From Pseudomonadota bacterium (GTDB lineage: Bacteria; Pseudomonadota; Gammaproteobacteria; Halothiobacillales; Halothiobacillaceae), in assembly GCA_021795795.1 (NCBI GenBank), contig JAJYPA010000475.1:1-6452 (forward strand): a stretch of 6,452 nt of DNA, read 5' to 3'. The stretch's first letter is position 1; each line of letters opens with the position of its first letter. Below the pieces are notes generated by a model, which was not told the DNA's origin, did not search any database, and saw only the letters and a program-made list of their open reading frames with translations. Shown here in pieces: positions 1 through 4,860 of this stretch. The translations under genes were made by a program, and so were the position numbers.

Positions 1-1
1 G

Positions 2-136
2 GCTGGTGTCTCCTATTTTCCCGACGGCATGAAACCTGCGGTCTACTACGAACCCACCGACCGTGGTCTAGAGGGTCGCATCAAGGAGCGTTTCATGCGC
101 CTGCGTACCCGAGATCGGGAAGAGGGCGGGTCGTAG
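2..136 (+). CDS. rarA: RarA (MgsA) recombination-associated ATPase, C-terminal end only
   Basis: The reading frame open from the window edge encodes the last 44 residues and a TAG stop of RarA, the clamp-loader-like AAA+ ATPase that acts at stalled replication forks. The segment reads YFPDG, then YYEPTDRGLEGRI and a basic arginine-rich tail. It matches my memory of the extreme C-terminus of RarA, which in E. coli has YFP, YYFPTNRGLEGKIGEK. The ATPase core lies outside the window. No terminator hairpin is visible after the stop. A second rarA piece lies at the other end of the window on the same strand, so this copy may be the intact one or a reconstituted one. Identification is by recall of the family, not by a search. 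Confidence 0.85.
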   Translation, partial: AGVSYFPDGMKPAVYYEPTDRGLEGRIKERFMRLRTRDREEGGS

Positions 137-473
137 GGGTTATCTGCACTCAAATGTGGGGTTGCAGGTCCGTAATCGGGCGCAGCTGGCTACGCTACCT
201 TAGCGGATTCCTTTGGCGCACAATGGTAGCTAATCACGGATGCGGTATACAGTCGGCAGTGAGTGTGCCGCAGGAGAGGGACCGCCTGACAGGCTCCGTG
301 TTGCAAATCTTTCCGGCGGGAAAGAGGCCCCTGAGGACAAAGACCAATGCCGCGAGGGCCTGTCTTGGATCCTCCGCTTCGAGATTAATGCCCTGCTAGA
401 GCGGGTGGCTCTATGCCTCCGGAAAGAGCATGTAATCAGGTTGGTTTGGGCAACCCGCGGAGGCGGGACTACG
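137..473. other. Gap between rarA and hipA-like gene, with possible coding remnant
   Basis: This stretch of 337 bases has no gene I can name. From 240 an open frame runs without a stop straight into the hipA-like gene. The part from about 300 to 470 reads like protein: an acidic stretch (KEAPEDKDQ), then a helix-like segment (RFEINALLERVAL). It could be the decayed end of an upstream gene fused in frame, a small gene without a good ribosome binding site, or chance. The ATG at 240 has no convincing Shine-Dalgarno sequence, whereas the ATG at 474 does. I see no convincing promoter, tRNA, terminator or repeat here. Confidence 0.4.
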
Positions 474-761
474 ATGCAATTCTATCCGGTTATCGACATT
501 CCGCCACGGTGGGTCATTGGGGACGAAACGCTTGGCTCAAAGCTGAAGTTTTGGTTCCGCTTCGAGGGGCATGAGTGGCTCTTTAAGGAAGCGCGCGGGA
601 ACACCGGTGAGGATTGGGCGGAAAAGCTTGCCGCGGAGATCGCTTGCGGCGCCAACATACCGGCCGCCAGGGTTGAGCCTGCTGTGTACCAGGGGCGACG
701 CGGATGTGCTTCGCGCTCCTTCGTTGCGCGGTCATCCGGGGTGAATTTGGTTCACGGTAAT

Positions 762-769
762 GAAATTGT
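762..769. repeat. Target-site duplication, left copy (GAAATTGT)
   Basis: The eight bases before the left element end match the eight bases after the right end (4853-4860, GAAATTTT) at seven of eight positions. Removing 762-4852 restores the hipA-like frame as Asn-Glu-Ile-Leu-Ala-Gly-Gly. This is what an insertion with an 8-bp duplication predicts. The single difference suggests the insertion is not recent. Confidence 0.75.
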
Positions 770-798
770 GGCTATTTGCAATCTAAGGTTGGATCGGG
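770..798 (+). repeat. Outer terminal inverted repeat, left
   Basis: GGCTATTTGCAATCTAAGG then TTGGA and CGG pairs with the reverse complement of 4822-4852. Agreement is strong over about 26 bases if a two-base gap (TTT against TTTTT) and a few mismatches are allowed. It starts immediately after the target duplication, so it marks the element edge. Confidence 0.72.
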
Positions 799-824
799 CA
801 ATGCTTGCGGATGACCGAGGCTGA

Positions 825-1094
825 CTCACGAAAAGCCACCAAGGTTGAAAATTGGCTATGCAACACGACCCATAAAAAACTCATTTTAGTTGGATTGTTT
901 GTTTGGAAGGCAGAAATGTGTCAGAAGCAGCCCTCCATTCATGCTGGCACGACCGTCTTTTGATCGGCCGAAACGGACAGTCGCCAATATAAGGAGGAGA
1001 CGGCCGAAGCCAGACGCAGGGCGCGCGAGGAGGCTACCGCTCAGTCGTTGAGGGACCCACCCCCGCGATCCTTGCGTACACTCACCGCTTAAAC
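825..1094. other. Left arm of element, non-coding, AT-rich then repeat
   Basis: Between the truncated hipA-like frame and the end of the HTH-peptidase gene lie 270 bases with no supported gene. 840-915 is AT-rich and holds a partial echo of the outer repeat motif (GGCTATGCAAC at 854-864, AAGGTTG at 841-847). 918-977 is the inner inverted repeat. From about 993 to 1092 one plus-strand frame reads as an alanine and arginine-rich tail (EARRRAREEA) ending in TAA at 1090-1092, possibly a gene remnant, but too short to assign. Confidence 0.45.
918..977 (+). repeat. Inner inverted repeat of about 60 bp, left copy
   Basis: The sequence starting GTGTCAGAAGCAGCCC matches the reverse complement of 4583-4642 over about 60 bases with about four or five scattered differences and no gaps. 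The outermost bases read TGTCAG at both ends when viewed inward. TG...CA ends are typical of elements moved by retroviral-integrase-like transposases (IS3, IS21, Tn7 and Tn5053 types), but I do not recognise this repeat. No target duplication is visible immediately outside it. It may be the end of an older element, or long subterminal sequence of the present one. Confidence 0.85.
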
Positions 1095-2222
1095 TTATTT
1101 ACTTGTCGGTATTTCACGGAAGCGGAAGCTTTGTTTGAGGTCATTCATCCACGAGGGCTTAATCAGCCCATCGTGTTGTAAGCGGCCAACCACGATCCCA
1201 GGGTGCACTCCAATCTCCTGTGCGAAGCTCACAACTGCTGCCTTCGTCTTCAGACCGGCAAGTAGCTGCGCATGGCTGCCTGGGATCAGATAGCTTCCGG
1301 CCCATTCGTTTGCTTCTCGCTCCTGTGGACTGTCACTGTGGCTCGCATTTGGGTCATCAAGAAATACTGACTTCTTGTCATCCTTATTGTTCGCATGCAG
1401 CAGAATATGCGCAGTCTCATGAAAAAATGTGAACCAAAACTTATCATTGGTCTTTCCATACAGCGACAGTTGAATGAGCGGTCGCGTTCCGTTCATCCAT
1501 CGCGCCACACCGCTCACATGAGCACGGGAGATGCTCGGCACCAGCACAAGCAACACACCAGCTTCGTGCAAGAGGCGGCGCATCTGCGGCTCAAAAATAT
1601 CAGGCGTTTCGCGAGTATGAGCGCGGATTATTTGGAGCGCCTCCTCAAATCGATCTCGGTCGTACTTGGGGCCATATAGCTTCTCGACTTCGCGTTCGCC
1701 GAGTCGCAGCCAAGCCGAAATTGCCCCGATGTCGGATTGCTCCGACCGGCTTCGGCGAAACGCCATTTGCATCCCACCGTAGTGAGCTCGCCATTCACTC
1801 GGAGATGCAACACCGAAGAAACGCAGACACGCGTCCACCAAGCCAGGCTTGTGCTTGGCATCTATCCTCTGCCGGGGGATCGCTCCACTTCTCATTAGAT
1901 CTCGCAGCGGCAATTCATTAAGCCAAGCAACCCAGCTCGCGTGTAGTTCGATCGCCTTCAGGCGAGCGTTGTGTTTTTGATAGTTGGTCTCAAGAGCTAG
2001 CCAGAAATCCGCGGGGCTACCTAGAACACGCTCCAATCGCTGTGCCGCATCGATGCTTAGCGCCACTTTGCCATTGACCAATAGGCTCACGTGCTTTTCT
2101 GTGTACCCAAGACGTTGAGCCAATTCAGCTTGACTCCAGCCCCTCTCCTCAAGGAAATCAAGAATTGACTCTCCCGGCGGCGAAGCCCAGTCCGGTGCAA
2201 AAGTAGTGATTGGTTCAGCCAT
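1095..2222 (-). CDS. HigA-type HTH protein fused to ImmA/IrrE-like zinc peptidase (antitoxin/repressor)
   Basis: A 375-residue protein with two recognisable parts. Residues about 15-80 form an HTH of the XRE/HigA antidote type (SQAELAQRLGYTEKHVSLLV, then LERVLG and FWLALETNY). Residues about 210-345 form an ImmA/IrrE-like metallopeptidase with HETAH at 268-272 (HExxH zinc site) and EREANEWA at 301-308 supplying a likely third ligand. In this family the protein neutralises the partner toxin and binds operator DNA; related peptidases (ImmA) cleave repressors. The start ATG 2222-2220 is chosen because it overlaps the toxin stop in ATGGCTGA and has GGGAG six bases upstream; a longer frame to 2366 lies inside the toxin gene and is not needed. 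Likely co-transcribed with the toxin from the palindromic region near 2580. All key residues are present, so it should be functional even if the toxin is not. Confidence 0.85.
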   Translation of the reverse strand: MAEPITTFAPDWASPPGESILDFLEERGWSQAELAQRLGYTEKHVSLLVNGKVALSIDAAQRLERVLGSPADFWLALETNYQKHNARLKAIELHASWVAWLNELPLRDLMRSGAIPRQRIDAKHKPGLVDACLRFFGVASPSEWRAHYGGMQMAFRRSRSEQSDIGAISAWLRLGEREVEKLYGPKYDRDRFEEALQIIRAHTRETPDIFEPQMRRLLHEAGVLLVLVPSISRAHVSGVARWMNGTRPLIQLSLYGKTNDKFWFTFFHETAHILLHANNKDDKKSVFLDDPNASHSDSPQEREANEWAGSYLIPGSHAQLLAGLKTKAAVVSFAQEIGVHPGIVVGRLQHDGLIKPSWMNDLKQSFRFREIPTSK

Positions 2223-2545
2223 GGTAGTCTCCCAAGAATTCGATGCAGACCGTGGTGATCTGCGACCAGTCGATGCTGCCGTCAGCGTGAGTCGGGCACG
2301 GGTTCTGCGCAGCAGAAAAGACAAGGCGCGCTCCGCCTGCCAAAGAAAGGGCGAACTGGCCCGCACGGTCCCATTTCAGGGGGGTGTGGATTGCCAGCGG
2401 CCAAATCGGTGACCCGAGCCGCAGCTTCCAGGGCCGCAAGGCGTATCCGGAGCTTCGCTGCGCATTGCGGCCCTAGTTGCTTCTCCGCAGTTGCACGTAC
2501 CTCGCACAGCTGCCGGAGTTTCTTGTCCCTGTACTGAATTTTCAA
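2215..2545 (-). pseudogene. RelE/HigB-like toxin (killer protein family), frameshifted at a C6 run
   Basis: Read in one frame from TTG 2545, with GGAG seven bases upstream, the sequence gives KIQYRDKKL, then LGPQCAAKLRIRLAALEAA and AAGNPHP. At 2379-2384, six C on the coding strand, the frame goes out of register and the first frame stops at 2282. Dropping one C continues as LKWDRAGQFALSLAGG, RLVF, DGSIDW and ends in GDYHG at 2217-2215. That order (KL near the N-terminus, NPHPLK-DRAGQFAL, RLVF, DWS-VT, GDYH) matches the roughly 110-residue killer/HigB-like toxins, usually ribosome-dependent mRNA interferases, encoded just upstream of HTH-ImmA antitoxins. The repaired product is 109 residues. 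Either the toxin is dead, or expression needs +1 slippage on CCC-C, or the base is a sequencing error. Confidence 0.75.
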
Positions 2546-2566
2546 GGCGCTCTCCGACGCGGACCC

Positions 2567-2599
2567 TACAGCACTTTACCATATTGGTAAAGTGCTGTA
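2567..2599. promoter_or_regulatory. Perfect 33-bp palindromic operator between divergent operons
   Basis: TACAGCACTTTACCA (2567-2581) is followed by TAT and then its exact reverse complement (2585-2599). Fifteen-base arms without a mismatch, placed between two divergent transcription units, point to a dimeric repressor site. The nearest candidate binder is the HigA-type HTH protein encoded leftward, since such antitoxins usually bind palindromes in their own promoter. The site overlaps candidate promoter elements in both directions, so one bound dimer could block both. A terminator role is unlikely because it is upstream of both operons and has no T tract. Confidence 0.75.
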
Positions 2600-2603
2600 C
2601 ACT
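2575..2603 (+). promoter_or_regulatory. Candidate sigma-70 promoter for the ubiquitin-like operon
   Basis: TTTACC (2575-2580) and TACACT (2598-2603) each match the -35 and -10 consensus at four of six positions with an ideal 17-bp spacer. The spacer and -35 lie in the palindrome, so repressor binding would exclude RNA polymerase. By symmetry the opposite strand has TTTACC at 2591-2586 with a poor -10 (TAGGGT, 2568-2563) for the toxin-antitoxin unit. Confidence 0.45.
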
Positions 2604-2635
2604 GCAACGACTTGATGGCTAACGCCCGTGCACAA

Positions 2636-2643
2636 AAGGAGGT
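2636..2643 (+). promoter_or_regulatory. Strong ribosome binding site of the ubiquitin-like gene
   Basis: AAGGAGGT lies five bases before ATG 2649. It is a full anti-Shine-Dalgarno match and fixes the start at 2649 rather than the GTG at 2628. It suggests that the ubiquitin-like protein is the best translated product of the operon, as expected for a modifier needed in excess over its enzymes. Confidence 0.8.
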
Positions 2644-2648
2644 ACGTC

Positions 2649-2900
2649 ATGGATCAGGACAAGGAGCCTCACACGAAGGAATTTGAGATCTTCGTCAACG
2701 CTCGACTACGGAAGGTCACCGGCCCCATGATCTCGTTCGCGCAACTGTTGCAGTTGGCCGGAGTGGATGCCTCGCAGGACCCTGCTCTGTACGAAGTCGA
2801 ATGGACCCACGGTCAGAATGCAGGCACTCTCGTGCCGGGACAGTCCGTCAAGCTTGAAAACGGGATGCGGTTCGATGTCGGCAAATCCAATCGCTCCTAG
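2649..2900 (+). CDS. Small ubiquitin-like modifier protein (multiubiquitin-domain type)
   Basis: An 83-residue protein with one beta-grasp-like unit: FEIFVNARLRKVTGPMISF at about 12-30, AQLLQLAG, ALYEVEW, LVPGQSVKLENGMRFDVG. The pattern F-I-V-N-x-K-x-V-T-G-x-x-I-S-F, then Y-V-x-W, then G-x-S-V-x-V-x-x-G-M-x-F-V matches the bacterial multiubiquitin/ubiquitin-like proteins encoded next to ThiF/E1 genes. It would be adenylated by the next gene product and perhaps attached to targets. The C-terminus is GKSNRS, without the usual terminal Gly-Gly, so either activation uses another end, trimming exposes G78, or conjugation is not classical. It overlaps the E1-like gene by 26 bases. The first gene after the palindrome; family assignment is from motif memory. 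Confidence 0.8.
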   Translation: MDQDKEPHTKEFEIFVNARLRKVTGPMISFAQLLQLAGVDASQDPALYEVEWTHGQNAGTLVPGQSVKLENGMRFDVGKSNRS

Positions 2901-4086
2901 CCCGGATGTTCAGCGGCTGATTGACGAAGAGTATGCTGTCACCATCCAAGACGGCTACCTCATTGTGGATAACGTCCCGTACATTCCGCGGACGAACACG
3001 ATTGACCGCGGAGCGCTGATCTGCGCATACGTCGAGATCAATGGCGTGCCGCAGGTCAAAGAGGACCATACCGTATGGTTCACGGGATCGGTGCCATGCC
3101 AAGCGGACGGCACATCGTTGGAAAATGTCCTCGTGGCCGATAAATCGGTCCAAACGATCGCAGGACGTCAGGTCCAGTGCCGCCTCTCCAACATGCCTGC
3201 GGATCTCGCGGAGATGCTGGCGGACTTCTATAACAAGCTCATCCACTACATCAGGAAGCTGACAAGCTATGCACGTGTGATCGACCCCGCGGTCAGCGCC
3301 AGCGGGACAGGTTCGTTTACCTATCGTCAGCAATGTTCAGTTTTCTATTACCCCAACACTGCGATAGCGAGATCTGGTCTTGATGCCTATGAGGCGAAGC
3401 TAAAGCTACCCAAGGTTTCTATTATCGGATTGGGTGGGACAGGCAGCTACATCCTTGACGCTCTTGCCAAGACGCCCGTGCATGAGATTCACTTGTACGA
3501 TCATGATGTGATTGAGCCCGCCACCGTGTACCGTATGCCAGGATGTATGACAATTGAGCAAGCGCATGCGAGCATCAGCAAGACAGAGTACCTACGTGAC
3601 TTGTACTCTGCGATGCGCACGGGAGTCTTTAGTCATCCTGTGCGCATCGACGCGGCAAATGTTCATGGACTCGATGACAGTAGCTTCGTCTTCATTGCTA
3701 TCGATGACGGCCCTTCGCGCGGCATCATCGCGCAGCACCTTAGCGCCAAGAGGATTCCCTTCATTGATGTCGGGATCGGGGTCGACAAGATCGCTGAAAA
3801 CGCGCAGTTGCTTGGGCGCGCCCGTGTGACGCTGGTCGAGCACGATACGGCATCTCTGGTGGATACGCTTCCTACTGCTGACGACCAAGAAGACGTGGTA
3901 TATAACAACATTCAACTTGTAGAACTCAACGCCATCAACGGTATGCTTGCGATGGTCAAGTACAAACAGAGGCTAGCGTTTTATGCGGACGAAATGAAGC
4001 CGCTGGTCCTAAAGTACGTTACCTCATGGAGCGCACTGCGAATCGGAGCGCATCGGGAACTTGAAGATCAAGACCATCAGGCCTGA
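2875..4086 (+). CDS. ThiF/E1-like adenylyltransferase with N-terminal DUF6791-type (possible E2-like) domain
   Basis: A 403-residue protein predicted to adenylate the ubiquitin-like C-terminus with ATP. Residues about 20-165 resemble the DUF6791 domain of operon-type ThiF proteins: DGYLIVDNVPY, DHTVWFTG (H65) and PC (C75), then FYNKLIHYI. I infer a possible E2-like role with C75 a candidate acceptor. Residues about 178-385 are the E1 Rossmann fold: VSIIGLGGTGSY (184-192) binds ATP, LYDHD (208-211) and R220 sit where E1 enzymes hold the nucleotide, FIAIDDGPSR (274-282) holds the catalytic aspartate, FIDVGIGV follows. The CxxC zinc pairs of MoeB/ThiF are absent. ATG 2875 is chosen over the in-frame ATG at 2767 because the latter lies deep in the ubiquitin-like gene. 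It overlaps both neighbours by 26 bases, indicating one transcript. Confidence 0.83.
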   Translation: MSANPIAPSPDVQRLIDEEYAVTIQDGYLIVDNVPYIPRTNTIDRGALICAYVEINGVPQVKEDHTVWFTGSVPCQADGTSLENVLVADKSVQTIAGRQVQCRLSNMPADLAEMLADFYNKLIHYIRKLTSYARVIDPAVSASGTGSFTYRQQCSVFYYPNTAIARSGLDAYEAKLKLPKVSIIGLGGTGSYILDALAKTPVHEIHLYDHDVIEPATVYRMPGCMTIEQAHASISKTEYLRDLYSAMRTGVFSHPVRIDAANVHGLDDSSFVFIAIDDGPSRGIIAQHLSAKRIPFIDVGIGVDKIAENAQLLGRARVTLVEHDTASLVDTLPTADDQEDVVYNNIQLVELNAINGMLAMVKYKQRLAFYADEMKPLVLKYVTSWSALRIGAHRELEDQDHQA

Positions 4087-4498
4087 GTGCGTCCTGCACC
4101 TGCCGGAAGTACTCTCAGAGGGAATCCTTTACATCTGCGAAGAGTTTGATCTTGCGGCGCACAAGTGCTGCTGCGGTTGTGGTGAGGAGGTCATCACGCC
4201 TTTGAATGAAGCTCAGTGGCGCGTGATCAGACGTGGCTCTACGGTGAGCCTGTGGCCGTCCATCGGTAACTGGAAGTACGCCTGCAGATCGCACTATTGG
4301 ATAACGAAGAACCGCATTGTCGATGCTCCTCCAATGACGAGCTCCGAAAGTGCGGCGGTAAAACAACGCGACCGCCGCGATAAGGACGCATACATCCAGC
4401 TATTGAATGAGAAGGGCGCCGCCGACTCGACGAAGAGATGGTTCCATTTGATTGTTCAGCGCGGTCTCGCGCTACTGAAGATCCTTTGGCGTCGGTAA
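4061..4498 (+). CDS. DUF6527-type putative metal-binding protein of ubiquitin-like operon
   Basis: A 145-residue protein matching the DUF6527 pattern: LYICEEFDLAAHKCCCGCG at about 23-41, then ITPL, W53, SLWPSIGNW (63-71), CRSHYW (75-80) and N84. H34, C36-C40, C75 and H78 look like a metal site, probably zinc. I know this family mainly as a partner of ubiquitin-like/ThiF operons; its activity is uncertain to me, with ligase-like or de-conjugating roles both conceivable. Residues 95-125 are charged and 126-145 amphipathic and basic (LALLKILWRR), perhaps a membrane- or nucleic-acid-contacting tail, which goes beyond the core family. The start is TTG 4061, overlapping the E1-like stop by 26 bases; GGGA at 4055-4058 is close, so initiation may rely on coupling. 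Confidence 0.75.
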   Translation: MKIKTIRPECVLHLPEVLSEGILYICEEFDLAAHKCCCGCGEEVITPLNEAQWRVIRRGSTVSLWPSIGNWKYACRSHYWITKNRIVDAPPMTSSESAAVKQRDRRDKDAYIQLLNEKGAADSTKRWFHLIVQRGLALLKILWRR

Positions 4499-4582
4499 GA
4501 AGCCCCTGTTCGATACTACGCGCCGTGGCGATGGCGCCTGCACAGAGACCACCAGCGGTGATTGGCGGAGAAGCCGCGATCA

Positions 4583-4642
4583 TCCGCTTTGGCCGATCAA
4601 GAGACGGTCGTGCCAGCATGAATGAAGGGCTGCTTCTGACAC
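4583..4642 (-). repeat. Inner inverted repeat of about 60 bp, right copy
   Basis: Reverse complement of 918-977 with about four or five mismatches and ends at CTGACAC. With its partner it encloses exactly the toxin-antitoxin and ubiquitin-like genes and little else, so it may have bounded the original cargo cassette before or within the larger element. Confidence 0.85.
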
Positions 4643-4821
4643 CAAACCGCCATTGGCCAACATTTGGCACGTATCACTCATAACGCATGCAAAAGCGCAG
4701 TGATTATCGCATTCCCAACCATAGTTTGCACAAATGAGAGGCTTCGGGACTGCGATAGTGTCAACCGGGTAATGCACAAAACGGACGAAAAATTATTCAA
4801 GTTTTTCGTAGGCCAGATTTT

Positions 4822-4852
4822 CCGTTTCCAACCTCGGATTGCAAAAATAGCC
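4822..4852 (-). repeat. Outer terminal inverted repeat, right
   Basis: Reads GGCTATTTTTGCAATCCGAG then GTTGGA on the minus strand, partner of 770-798. It abuts the right target duplication at 4853. Confidence 0.72.
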
Positions 4853-4860
4853 GAAATTTT
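4853..4860. repeat. Target-site duplication, right copy (GAAATTTT)
   Basis: Partner of 762-769, with one difference. This copy is taken as the ancestral coding sequence because it encodes Glu-Ile-Leu in the restored gene. Confidence 0.75.

Larger units (their letters stand above)
474..824 (+). pseudogene. HipA-like kinase, N-terminal fragment (interrupted gene, first part)
   Basis: This is the 5' part of a HipA-like serine/threonine kinase gene cut by the element at 770. Start ATG 474 is preceded by GGAGG (459-463). Residues 1-98 carry the N-lobe: WLFKEA with candidate ATP-binding lysine K38, then GEDWAEKLAAEIA and PAARVE, and the segment LVHGNEI just before the break. After residue 98 the protein reads 18 residues of element end and stops at 822-824, giving a 116-residue truncated product with no catalytic loop. 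The missing part resumes at 4853. HipA-family kinases act as toxins or regulators by phosphorylating cytoplasmic targets; the target of this short version is unknown. The truncated product is very unlikely to be a kinase. Confidence 0.8.
770..4852. mobile_element. Transposase-less inserted element (about 4.08 kb) carrying a toxin-antitoxin unit and a ubiquitin-like operon
   Basis: The hipA-like gene is interrupted exactly between 769 and 4853. The two ends are imperfect inverted repeats: left begins GGCTATTTGCAATC, right (reverse complement) begins GGCTATTTTTGCAATCC, and both continue into AGGTTGGA. An 8-bp near-perfect duplication flanks them. Every substantial coding region inside is accounted for by the HigB/HigA-like pair and the Ubl-E1-DUF6527 genes, so there is no transposase, recombinase or resolvase. 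It would have to be mobilised in trans. An 8-bp duplication and GGC ends are compatible with families such as IS1595 or ISL3, but I cannot assign it. A further 60-bp inverted repeat lies inside each end. Confidence 0.72.
4499..4852. other. Right arm of element, no supported gene
   Basis: These 354 bases hold the inner inverted repeat (4583-4642), an AT-rich stretch and the outer repeat (4822-4852). Short GC-rich dyads occur at about 4518-4540 (GCGCC/GGCGC) but without a T tract, so I do not call a terminator for the operon. 4714-4732 contains a divergent copy of the outer repeat motif. An open frame from 4664 runs through the outer repeat into the hipA-like 3' half, but its first 63 codons are element sequence. 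Confidence 0.5.

Noticed and set aside
918..977. Inner repeat as a Tn3-family 38-bp terminal repeat or an integron attC site
   Set aside because: It does not start with GGGG or end in TAAG, is longer than 38 bp, and shows no attC core (RYYYAAC/GTTRRRY) arrangement.
2223..2366. Longer start for the HTH-peptidase protein at 2366
   Set aside because: The extra 48 codons are toxin-gene sequence read in another frame; ATG 2222 has a Shine-Dalgarno sequence and the usual toxin-stop overlap.
2567..2599. Palindrome as a rho-independent terminator
   Set aside because: It lies upstream of both divergent operons and lacks a T tract; promoter elements overlap it.
2848..3333. Minus-strand open frame of 161 codons
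   Set aside because: Shadow of the E1-like gene N-terminal domain.
4239..4670. Minus-strand open frame of 143 codons across the DUF6527 gene and inner repeat
   Set aside because: It overlaps a well-supported plus-strand gene and a repeat, and its product has no recognisable domain.
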